Shown one piece after another: positions 1 through 6,260 of a DNA stretch of 19,363 nt (positions are counted from its first letter, which is position 1; every line of letters begins with the position of its first letter). This DNA is from Candidatus Saccharimonadia bacterium (lineage in GTDB: Bacteria; Patescibacteriota; Saccharimonadia; Saccharimonadales; 2-12-FULL-41-12). A program made the position numbers and the translations under genes. The notes beneath the pieces are model-generated. The model made no database searches, was not told the origin of the DNA, and was given only the letters and a program-made list of their open reading frames with translations. The stretch is from NCBI GenBank assembly GCA_023263015.1, contig JALQXV010000082.1:1-19363 (forward strand). The letters run 5' to 3'.

Positions 1-87
1 CGAAACAATAACTTTACCGGTGCGAGCAGCGATTCGCTGGCTGCATGCTTTATACTAGAAGAATACTTTGTGAGTAACAGTAACTAG
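1..87 (+). CDS. ruvX: RuvX/YqgF Holliday junction resolvase-like protein, C-terminal end (partial)
   Basis: Frame 1 is open from the window edge to a TAG at 85-87, giving 28 residues. The fragment reads DSLAACFILEEYF, which matches the end of the RuvX/YqgF RNase H-like fold, where a conserved Asp is followed by a helix of the type DALAAxxILxxYL. RuvX family proteins are implicated in Holliday junction or pre-16S rRNA processing. The stop lies 12 nt before the mltG start and ruvX-mltG adjacency is common in bacteria, which supports the call. The fragment is short, so the assignment rests on this motif and the neighbour. Confidence 0.65.
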   Translation, partial: RNNNFTGASSDSLAACFILEEYFVSNSN

Positions 88-99
88 CCAAGGGAGAAT

Positions 100-1149
100 A
101 TGGAACACGCTAATCAAAAACGAAAAGGTTCAGCCGTCAAAAAGATAATTGCAATTGTGGTAATTGTTGTAGTGGTTGCGCTCGTAGCGGTAGTAGCAAT
201 TATACGAAAGTCGTACAGCGACAATCTTAAGCCGGTCGGCGGCAACACAAATAACCAAGTAATTACCGTTGAGCCGGGTAGTACCCCTGGTCAGATCGCC
301 GATGACCTAAAAGCCAAGGGCCTAATTAAGAGCGACTGGGCTTTTGAGTGGTACGTCCGTAATGAGCAGCTCCGTGACAAGCTAAAAGCTGGTACCTATG
401 CCGTAAATCCATCCCAGTCTGTATCAGAAATCGTGCAGGTGATCGTTGATGGCAAAGAGGCTACCGACTTGGTAACAATTCTGCCAGGCAAGCGCATTGA
501 TCAGGTCAAGGAAGATCTTATTAAGGCTGGCTTTGCCGAAGCCGAGGTGACCGCAGCTCTTGACCCTAAGCAATATGCAGACCACCCAGCACTCACCGAC
601 AAGCCATCTGATGCTAGCCTAGAAGGCTATATTTACCCTGAAAGTTTCCAAAAAACGGCCGAAACCACTGTTAAGCAGGTTATTACTCAATCACTCGATG
701 AAATGGACCGCCGTCTAACTCCAGAGGTACGTGAAGCATTTTCAAAGCAAGGGCTAACCTTGCACCAAGCAATTGTGCTCGCCTCAGTAGTCGAGAATGA
801 AGTTAGCAATGCCGCCGACCGTGCACAAGCCGCACAGGTGTTCCTAAAACGCTACAAGTCCAATATTATGCTTGGATCTGACTCTACAGCGGTATATGGT
901 TCAATTTTGGCTGGGCAAGGCCGAGCAATCTTATACGACACGCCATATAATACTCGTTTGCATACAGGCTTGCCTCCTGGCCCGATCAGTAATGTAGGCG
1001 AAGGATCACTTAAAGCTATAGCGTTTCCGGCTGGTACTGATTGGCTATATTTTGTGTCTGGCGACGACGGCAACACATATTTCTCTAAAACGCTTCAAGA
1101 ACACGAAGAACTCACTAAAAAACACTGTATCGAACTTTGTAAGATCTAA
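100..1149 (+). CDS. mltG: Endolytic transglycosylase MltG (YceG-like)
   Basis: The product is a membrane-bound lytic transglycosylase that cleaves nascent glycan strands and so sets their length. The 349-aa protein has a basic N-terminus, one transmembrane segment at about residues 15-36, a LysM-like stretch near 54-117 and the YceG catalytic domain to the end. Family motifs are visible: LEGYIYPESF (174-183), LASVVENEV with catalytic Glu232 (equivalent to E. coli Glu218), a LGSDSTAVYG block (258-267), and PYNTRLHTGLPPGPISN (282-298). The length matches the family. The start is ATG 100, preceded by AGGGAG at 91-96 with a short 3-nt spacer. The upstream ruvX stop lies at 85-87, so the two genes are probably co-transcribed. 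Confidence 0.95.
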   Translation: MEHANQKRKGSAVKKIIAIVVIVVVVALVAVVAIIRKSYSDNLKPVGGNTNNQVITVEPGSTPGQIADDLKAKGLIKSDWAFEWYVRNEQLRDKLKAGTYAVNPSQSVSEIVQVIVDGKEATDLVTILPGKRIDQVKEDLIKAGFAEAEVTAALDPKQYADHPALTDKPSDASLEGYIYPESFQKTAETTVKQVITQSLDEMDRRLTPEVREAFSKQGLTLHQAIVLASVVENEVSNAADRAQAAQVFLKRYKSNIMLGSDSTAVYGSILAGQGRAILYDTPYNTRLHTGLPPGPISNVGEGSLKAIAFPAGTDWLYFVSGDDGNTYFSKTLQEHEELTKKHCIELCKI

Positions 1150-1180
1150 TTGTTAACAGGGGTCGAAGCCTAAAAAAGGG

Positions 1181-1209
1181 TTGTTTTCTGTAAGATTTCT
1201 TGCTATCAT
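1181..1209 (+). promoter_or_regulatory. Promoter candidate for the CHAP hydrolase gene
   Basis: TTGTTT (1181-1186) is followed after 17 nt by TATCAT (1204-1209), which is preceded by TG one base upstream (TGCTATCAT, an extended -10). Transcription would begin near 1216. That leaves a leader of about 180-250 nt before the CHAP coding region, unlike most other genes here. Seen by eye only. Confidence 0.55.
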
Positions 1210-1348
1210 TAGCGTTACAGTAATGAAAACGAACAACGTTAGTTTTTAACAAAAATTTCGTCATTTCGTTCTTCGCTGCTGTCTCAATTCGCTCATTGCT
1301 AAAAAAGTATCCAAAAAATATTAATTTAATTAAGAGCCTGTTGAGTTT

Positions 1349-1386
1349 GGCATCGTAACGGAGATTGTAATCTCTGATGCCGGGAG
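1349..1386 (+). promoter_or_regulatory. Leader hairpin abutting a Shine-Dalgarno sequence
   Basis: GGCATC (1349-1354) pairs with GATGCC (1376-1381). Inside it GAGAT (1361-1365) pairs with ATCTC (1370-1374) around a TGTA loop, leaving a bulge of about 5 nt on the 5' side. The sequence GGGAG (1382-1386) follows the stem directly. The rest of the 1150-1462 gap holds the promoter at 1181-1209 and AT-rich sequence. I do not recognise a named riboswitch class in it. Confidence 0.5.
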
Positions 1387-1462
1387 AATTCATATCCGTA
1401 TTCAAAGTTTAACTGCAGGTGCCATTTCAAAACCTCGCACTGCAAAGAAGACCTTTCGTCGC

Positions 1463-2539
1463 TTGAATAAAAAAACCAAGAAGCGTCTTATTCGCTTCTC
1501 TATTGTCACCGCTAACGTTGCATTGATCGCAGGTGTTGTTGCTGCGGTTACTATTATTCCATCATCAGACACCGAAACGGCTAGCTATAAGTCAGCTCAG
1601 TCACTGCTAGGCAGTGGCGCTACCGAAGAAGCTCAGCCACTCGATACGCTTGCCTCTACAGACGTAGCGGTACATATTTCGCGTATGGTTCGCATGGAAG
1701 AATCAACTGCCGTAACCAATAAGGCAGACACTGCCAGCGCTCAGCTAGCCGTATCGTCATCAGACGATCAGGTTCTTGCTAAGCCGCAAATTGTTTCTAC
1801 TGGTCTTAAATCAAAGCGTGACATCAAAACCTATAAGCCAGCAGCCGGAGAAACAGTTAGTGCTATTGCTGCTAAGTTTGGTGTAACTCCAGACACTGTT
1901 CGCCTTTCTAACGGTATCGCAGGCGAAACCGTTCCAGCCGACAAACAACTGACCATCAGCCCAGTAAATGGCATGACCTACGTTGTAAAAGCTGGTGACA
2001 CCCCAGATAGCCTAGCCGCTAAGTACAGTGTTCCTAAAACGCAGCTAATCGCGTTCAACGATGCAGAACTCAGCGGTTCTTTTAATGTCGGTGACACAAT
2101 TGTGATTCCAGACGCTGTACAGCCTGCCGAAGTTCGAACTGCCTCATACGGTATCCGTAACGGCGCTTCAGCCGGTGGCGGCTTCTCATTTGGCAGCACC
2201 GCTCTATATGGCGGTAACGGTTATGACTATGGTTGGTGTACTTGGCACGCTGCAAACCGCCGCATGCAAATTGGTAAACCAATCCCAACCAACTTAGGTA
2301 ATGCGATCTCTTGGCTAAGCGTTGCTAAGCGCGCTGGTCTTGCTACAGGCGACAAACCAGAAGCTGGTGCCGTTCTTTGGCACAAGAACATCGGTGGCCT
2401 TGGTCACGTAGCGTACGTTGAAAAGATCAATGAAGATGGCTCAGCGCTAATCTCTGATATGAACTATCCAACTTGGGGTAAGGTGACGTACCGCACTATT
2501 CAGCCAAGTGAGTTCGGTAACTACGCCTTTATCTACTAA
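1463..2539 (+). CDS. LysM-LysM-CHAP peptidoglycan hydrolase, membrane-anchored
   Basis: This is a probable NlpC/P60-superfamily amidase or endopeptidase acting on peptidoglycan outside the membrane. From the TTG at 1463 it is 358 aa. It has a basic N-terminus, a transmembrane or signal-anchor segment (about 11-31), a low-complexity linker, LysM repeat 1 (about 123-166) and LysM repeat 2 (about 172-216), a Gly/Ser linker, and a C-terminal CHAP domain (about 250-358). Catalytic Cys259 lies in YGWCTWHA, His315 in GLGHVAYVE, with Glu320 or Asn334 as likely third residues. The start is doubtful. No ATG, GTG or other TTG lies upstream in frame back to a TAA near 1326, and TTG 1463 has no good Shine-Dalgarno. 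The frame stays open upstream with basic residues, and GGGAG at 1382-1386 lies 7 nt before an in-frame ATC at 1394, which may be the true start (23 extra residues). Confidence 0.88.
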   Translation: MNKKTKKRLIRFSIVTANVALIAGVVAAVTIIPSSDTETASYKSAQSLLGSGATEEAQPLDTLASTDVAVHISRMVRMEESTAVTNKADTASAQLAVSSSDDQVLAKPQIVSTGLKSKRDIKTYKPAAGETVSAIAAKFGVTPDTVRLSNGIAGETVPADKQLTISPVNGMTYVVKAGDTPDSLAAKYSVPKTQLIAFNDAELSGSFNVGDTIVIPDAVQPAEVRTASYGIRNGASAGGGFSFGSTALYGGNGYDYGWCTWHAANRRMQIGKPIPTNLGNAISWLSVAKRAGLATGDKPEAGAVLWHKNIGGLGHVAYVEKINEDGSALISDMNYPTWGKVTYRTIQPSEFGNYAFIY

Positions 2540-2543
2540 TTAG

Positions 2544-2558
2544 TTTTACAGTGTAAAA
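2544..2558. promoter_or_regulatory. Perfect 15-bp palindrome downstream of the CHAP gene
   Basis: TTTTACA-G-TGTAAAA is a perfect inverted repeat with a one-base centre. A second inverted repeat with a similar half-site, TTTACAT (2591-2597) and ATGTAAA (2603-2609) around ACAAA, follows before the obgE promoter. They could be operator half-sites or weak AT-rich hairpins ending CHAP transcription. Confidence 0.35.
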
Positions 2559-2621
2559 TTTGGTTTAACTAAATTTTAATGAAATTAGATTTTACATACA
2601 AAATGTAAACGCCGCATTCGC

Positions 2622-2649
2622 TTGACTTAATCTGTTATAGTTGTATAAT
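2622..2649 (+). promoter_or_regulatory. Promoter of obgE, likely giving a leaderless mRNA
   Basis: TTGACT (2622-2627), a 16-nt spacer and a consensus TATAAT (2644-2649). The ATG of obgE is at 2658, only 8 nt past the -10 box, so transcription should begin at or within 1-2 nt of the start codon. No Shine-Dalgarno is present. Confidence 0.75.
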
Positions 2650-2657
2650 ATACAATA

Positions 2658-3932
2658 ATGTTTGTAGATAAAACACAAATAATCATTCAAGGTGGTGACG
2701 GCGGCAACGGCGTAGTTGCATGGCGCCACGAAAAATTCATCGACCGTGGTGGCCCAAGTGGCGGTGACGGCGGCAACGGTGGCAATGTAATTGTTGTAGG
2801 TAGTCGTAATCAAAACACGCTTGCAACCTTCAGGTATCAGAAAGAATTGGTAGCCGAATCCGGCAAGCCTGGTTCAAACCAGAACAAACACGGCCGCTCA
2901 GGTAAGCACCTCAGAGTTCAAGTACCGGTTGGTACCGTTGTAGTAAACGAGCAAGGCGAAGAAGTAGCTGATATAACCAAAGACGGCCAAGAAGTTATTA
3001 TTGCCAAGGGCGGTAAGGGGGGTTTTGGTAATGCACACTTTATTAGTAGTCGTCGCCAGTCGCCTAAAATTGCCGAAAAAGGTGAGCCAGGTGAAATGTA
3101 TGAGGCAACACTAGAACTTAAAATGATCGCAGAAGTCGGATTGATTGGTCAGCCAAATGCAGGTAAGTCGACTTTACTATCACGAATTTCAAATGCTAAG
3201 CCAGAAATTGCTAACTATGCCTTTACGACAATTCGCCCCAACCTCGGTGTTGCAGACATCGACAAAAACACCAGCGTATTAGTTGCAGATATCCCAGGAC
3301 TGATCGAGGGTGCTAGCGAAGGTAAGGGCTTAGGTGATGACTTTTTACGACATGTAGAGCGTACTAAAGTCCTCGTGCACCTTTTAGACGCTTATCAAGA
3401 AGATATTGCAACTACCTATAAAGTTATCAGGGAAGAACTAGCTGCGTACAAGGTAGACCTTAGTACTAAGCCTGAAATTATTGCTATCAATAAAATTGAT
3501 GGGCTAGATGAAGAAATTGTTGCCGATCAAGTTAAGGCAGTGCGTAAGGTTGCCGGTAAAGATGCTAAGATCTTTACTATTTCGGCAGTCAGCGGACTTA
3601 ACTTAAAAGATATGATGTACGAAGTGGCTAACGTTGTAGCACAGACTATTGAAGAAGAAATTGAAGAAGTGGATGAGCTGCCTGTTATTAGCCTGACAAA
3701 CACTGACGAGGCATGGGAAGTGACCGAGACCGATGAGGGTTACGTAATTACTGGCCGCAAGATCGAACGTTTTGCTATGAGAACTGACTTTGAAAACGAA
3801 GAAGGTGTAGCTCGTTTGCGAGATATTATGCGCAAAATGGGTATTATGCACGAACTTGAACGCCGTAACATTAACCTTGATACGCCAATTATCTTTGGCG
3901 ATAAGACCGAATACGGACGAATGACATATTAG
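2658..3932 (+). CDS. obgE: GTPase ObgE/CgtA
   Basis: This is an essential GTPase of large-subunit ribosome assembly and stress signalling. The 424-aa protein has all three family domains. The glycine-rich Obg fold spans about 1-157, with GGDGGNGVVAWRHEKF and a second Gly-rich run. The G domain spans about 158-325: G1 GQPNAGKST (164-172), G2 TTIRPN (190-195), G3 DIPGLIEGA (211-219), G4 NKID (278-281), G5 SAVSG (309-313). The C-terminal OCT domain spans about 343-424. A Glu-rich linker lies between the G and OCT domains. The start is fixed by the conserved MFVD beginning and the promoter 8 nt upstream. The stop is TAG. Confidence 0.97.
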   Translation: MFVDKTQIIIQGGDGGNGVVAWRHEKFIDRGGPSGGDGGNGGNVIVVGSRNQNTLATFRYQKELVAESGKPGSNQNKHGRSGKHLRVQVPVGTVVVNEQGEEVADITKDGQEVIIAKGGKGGFGNAHFISSRRQSPKIAEKGEPGEMYEATLELKMIAEVGLIGQPNAGKSTLLSRISNAKPEIANYAFTTIRPNLGVADIDKNTSVLVADIPGLIEGASEGKGLGDDFLRHVERTKVLVHLLDAYQEDIATTYKVIREELAAYKVDLSTKPEIIAINKIDGLDEEIVADQVKAVRKVAGKDAKIFTISAVSGLNLKDMMYEVANVVAQTIEEEIEEVDELPVISLTNTDEAWEVTETDEGYVITGRKIERFAMRTDFENEEGVARLRDIMRKMGIMHELERRNINLDTPIIFGDKTEYGRMTY

Positions 3933-3956
3933 TTAATAATTAGTTAACGCTCGAAA

Positions 3957-3965
3957 TGCTAAACT
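3957..3965 (+). promoter_or_regulatory. Weak extended -10 box before sbcB
   Basis: TGCTAAACT fits an extended -10 (TG-n-TAnAcT) whose end lies 6 nt before the sbcB ATG. No convincing -35 was seen. GGGAG at 3966-3970 is only one base from the ATG, too close to act as a normal Shine-Dalgarno. Co-transcription with obgE (39-nt gap) is the alternative. Confidence 0.35.
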
Positions 3966-3971
3966 GGGAGT

Positions 3972-5429
3972 ATGAATACTTCCAGTTTTTTCTTTTATGA
4001 CCTAGAGACCAGCGGTATTAATGCACGAACTTCACGTATCATGCAGTTTGCCGGCCAACGCACTGATCTTGATCTTAATCCAATTGGCGAACCATACAAT
4101 ATCCTCATAAAATTATCTGATGATGTTCTGCCAGACCCAGATGCAATTTTATTAACCGGCATTACTCCGCAGCAAACTCTGCAAGATGGCATTACCGAAG
4201 CCGAGTTTTGTAAATTGTTTATGGAAGAAATTTCAGTTCCAGGCACGTGCTTCTTGGGCTATAACACGATCCGTTTTGACGATGAGTTTATGCGCTTTCT
4301 GTTATACCGTAACTTTTATGATCCATATGCTTGGCAATGGAAGGACGGCAATAGCCGCTGGGATTTATTAGATGTGACGCGTATGATGCGCGCGCTTCGT
4401 CCAGAGGGTATTAATTGGCCTTTCACTGCAGAAGGTGTATGTACTAATAAGCTTGAACTTATGACCAAAGAGAACAATCTTATGCACGATGCCGCGCACG
4501 ATGCACTCAGCGACGTTACTGCTACAATTGCAGTAGCCAAACTAGTCCGCGATAAGCAACCAAAGATGTTCGATTATTTGTTTAGTATTCGTAACAAGAA
4601 CGATGTTTCCAAATTGGTACTATCTGGGCAGCCATTTGTATATTCAAGCGGACGTTATCCGAGTGAATTTATCAAAACCACAGTCGCTGTACATATTGGG
4701 ATGCACCCGTCCAGCCAGAATGCTCTCGTTTATGACTTGCGGCACGATCCTACTCCATTTCTAAAAATGACTGTCGAAGAATTAGTAGATGCGTGGCGCT
4801 ATACTAAAGACCGCGAATCAATTAGGCTGCCAGTCAAAGGTTTGCAATTCAATCGGGCGCCAGCAATTGCTCCGCTTAGTGTACTCGATGATGAAAGCAA
4901 GAAACGCATTCAACTAGATACAACAACCGTTGAAAAACATTTAGCAATTCTTAAGAGTGGCGCAGGCTTTTACGACAAAGTCGCCAAAGCAGCCGAACAA
5001 ATGAATCTGGAACGAGACAAACGTCAAGCCGTCCAGTTTAGGGCTCAAGCAGCGGCACGCAACCCAGATGAGCAGCTGTATGACAAGTTTATCCCAGACC
5101 AAGATCGTGCCAAAGCCACATCTCTTCTCAAAGCCCAGCCAGCCGAAATAAGTAGCTTTGCAAGCAGCTTTAGCGATGAGCGGCTTAAAAATCTAGTACC
5201 ACTCTATAAGGCCCGTAACTACCCTAAGTTTTTAACCGATGAGGAACGATCGGCGTGGGAAACACATCGTGAACATGCGTTAGTAGAAGGTGGTACTGGC
5301 AGTCGCTTAGCTCAGTTTGGCGCACGACTTCAGGAACTTGGTCAGTCTGAAACAGACGAACAAAAGCAATACTTGCTCGAAGAGCTTAGGTTGTATGCCG
5401 AGAGTATTGTGCCAACGTTAGAAAATTAA
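3972..5429 (+). CDS. sbcB: Exodeoxyribonuclease I (ExoI)
   Basis: This is a 3'-5' single-strand DNA exonuclease of the DEDDh superfamily, used in recombination and mismatch repair. The 485-aa protein aligns by eye with E. coli ExoI (about 475 aa) along much of its N-terminal half. The DEDDh residues are visible: Asp10 and Glu12 (YDLETSG), Asp103 (GYNTIRFDDE), His176 and Asp181 (HDAAHDALSD). The blocks YRNFYDPYAW, NSRWDLLDV and ALRPEGINWP are near identical to ExoI. The C-terminal half has the SH3-like and helical extension regions that form the clamp on single-stranded DNA. It starts 39 nt after obgE. Its last 4 nt overlap the end of the small minus-strand gene at 5426-5602. Confidence 0.96.
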   Translation: MNTSSFFFYDLETSGINARTSRIMQFAGQRTDLDLNPIGEPYNILIKLSDDVLPDPDAILLTGITPQQTLQDGITEAEFCKLFMEEISVPGTCFLGYNTIRFDDEFMRFLLYRNFYDPYAWQWKDGNSRWDLLDVTRMMRALRPEGINWPFTAEGVCTNKLELMTKENNLMHDAAHDALSDVTATIAVAKLVRDKQPKMFDYLFSIRNKNDVSKLVLSGQPFVYSSGRYPSEFIKTTVAVHIGMHPSSQNALVYDLRHDPTPFLKMTVEELVDAWRYTKDRESIRLPVKGLQFNRAPAIAPLSVLDDESKKRIQLDTTTVEKHLAILKSGAGFYDKVAKAAEQMNLERDKRQAVQFRAQAAARNPDEQLYDKFIPDQDRAKATSLLKAQPAEISSFASSFSDERLKNLVPLYKARNYPKFLTDEERSAWETHREHALVEGGTGSRLAQFGARLQELGQSETDEQKQYLLEELRLYAESIVPTLEN

Positions 5430-5602
5430 ATCGCAATTGATTCAATTGAATTTTGAGTAGCTTGCTTTTGTTTGAATGCGTGACGCTTGCTTTCAAATAC
5501 AGTGAGTGCGAAACCAAGTATGGTTATCGCTGCCAAAATAGTACTAAATGACAAATAAACATTGGTGCCTGGAATCTGCCCCAAAACGATAAACTCTAAC
5601 AT
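5426..5602 (-). CDS. Small single-span membrane protein, 58 aa, function unknown
   Basis: An uninterrupted 58-codon frame on the minus strand begins at ATG 5602 and ends at TAA 5426. It has a good Shine-Dalgarno: GGGAG at 5609-5613 with a 6-nt spacer, and a plausible promoter further upstream. The protein has a hydrophobic N-terminal half with one transmembrane helix (about residues 16-36), then a basic and polar tail (ESKRHAFKQKQ, 37-47). The segment GQIPGTNVYLSF looks non-random. It fills a stretch of about 280 bp that otherwise has no gene and converges with sbcB, overlapping it by 4 nt. I do not recognise a family. Confidence 0.65.
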   Translation of the reverse strand: MLEFIVLGQIPGTNVYLSFSTILAAITILGFALTVFESKRHAFKQKQATQNSIESIAI

Positions 5603-5628
5603 GTTTCGCTCCCACGATTTTTAATAGA

Positions 5629-5658
5629 TTAATACAAACTTGTGAGAGCTATTGTAAA
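5629..5658 (-). promoter_or_regulatory. Promoter candidate for the 58-aa membrane protein gene
   Basis: On the minus strand TTTACA (5658-5653) is followed after 18 nt by TATTAA (5634-5629). The start site would lie near 5622, giving a leader of about 20 nt that contains the GGGAG ribosome site. The rest of the 5603-5708 gap is AT-rich without other features. Confidence 0.4.
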
Positions 5659-5708
5659 TAAAATTGTATAAATTGCAAGTATATTTTATTAATGCTTATG
5701 CTAAGGAG

Positions 5709-6134
5709 TTATCGCTTACGTTTTTTAAACCATTTTCCAATACGTTCAAAGCGTTTTTGGTTACTTAAAAGTAAAATTATGCTCAAGCTAATGGAAGCTA
5801 ATCCTGCACCTTTTAAAAGCAGATGATCTTGCGTGAATGCAAGGTATGATCCGCCAATCAAAACGAGCAAACAAACTGCATCAACTGCCAACGAGACTCG
5901 TAAACTAGTCATTAAGTATTTGTCGGTCCATTCTTCGCGTTTGCGTTCAAAATTATTTAGTAAGTTTCGAGCCCATTCATGATTGAGCGAAACGAGTCCA
6001 AGTCCTGCAAGAAATAGCGGAATACCGCCGGGGCCTGGTAGCCAACCAAGGAATGGTGAAATTATCATTAATCCAAAACCTGCAATATCAATTGCAATTC
6101 GTTGGTAGAATGGTCGTTGCTTAGTTTGTTTCAT
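5709..6134 (-). CDS. PGPGW-family putative transmembrane protein
   Basis: A 141-aa integral membrane protein of unknown function. Residues about 13-52 form a hydrophobic hairpin around GWLPGPGGIPLFLAGLGLVS, which matches the PGPGW family core (the last residue of the name motif is Gly here). A cytoplasmic-like charged stretch follows (WARNLLNNFERKREEW). Two more hydrophobic segments lie at about 78-97 and 108-125, and the tail is strongly basic (KRFERIGKWFKKRKR). The start is ATG 6134, with a modest GAGAG ribosome site and a possible TATACA -10 at 6170-6165. It is divergent from uvrA and upstream of the 58-aa membrane protein on the same strand. Confidence 0.75.
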   Translation of the reverse strand: MKQTKQRPFYQRIAIDIAGFGLMIISPFLGWLPGPGGIPLFLAGLGLVSLNHEWARNLLNNFERKREEWTDKYLMTSLRVSLAVDAVCLLVLIGGSYLAFTQDHLLLKGAGLASISLSIILLLSNQKRFERIGKWFKKRKR

Positions 6135-6200
6135 GCTCTCTATTGTTCTTGAAAGTCGTCATTTTGTATAGTGCTAAACCTTATATATACTCTAGAACTA

Positions 6201-6229
6201 TTCTCAAAGACGCAAAATTCTTGTATACT
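6201..6229 (+). promoter_or_regulatory. Promoter of uvrA
   Basis: TTCTCA (6201-6206), a 17-nt spacer and TATACT (6224-6229). Transcription would begin near 6236, so it excludes a start at the more upstream ATG 6171 and favours TTG 6249 or GTG 6261. Confidence 0.6.
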
Positions 6230-6260
6230 ATATTGGTTCAAATACAGATTGGGGCAGAGC

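Noticed and set aside
1115..1405. 96-aa minus-strand frame across the mltG-CHAP gap
   Set aside because: There is no Shine-Dalgarno or promoter for it, its composition looks random, and it runs across the plus-strand promoter and leader hairpin.
6171..6260. Upstream extension of uvrA to ATG 6171
   Set aside because: The extra 30 residues have no UvrA similarity, and they would be encoded across the promoter at 6201-6229, which lies downstream of this ATG. GTG 6261 (or TTG 6249) gives the family start.
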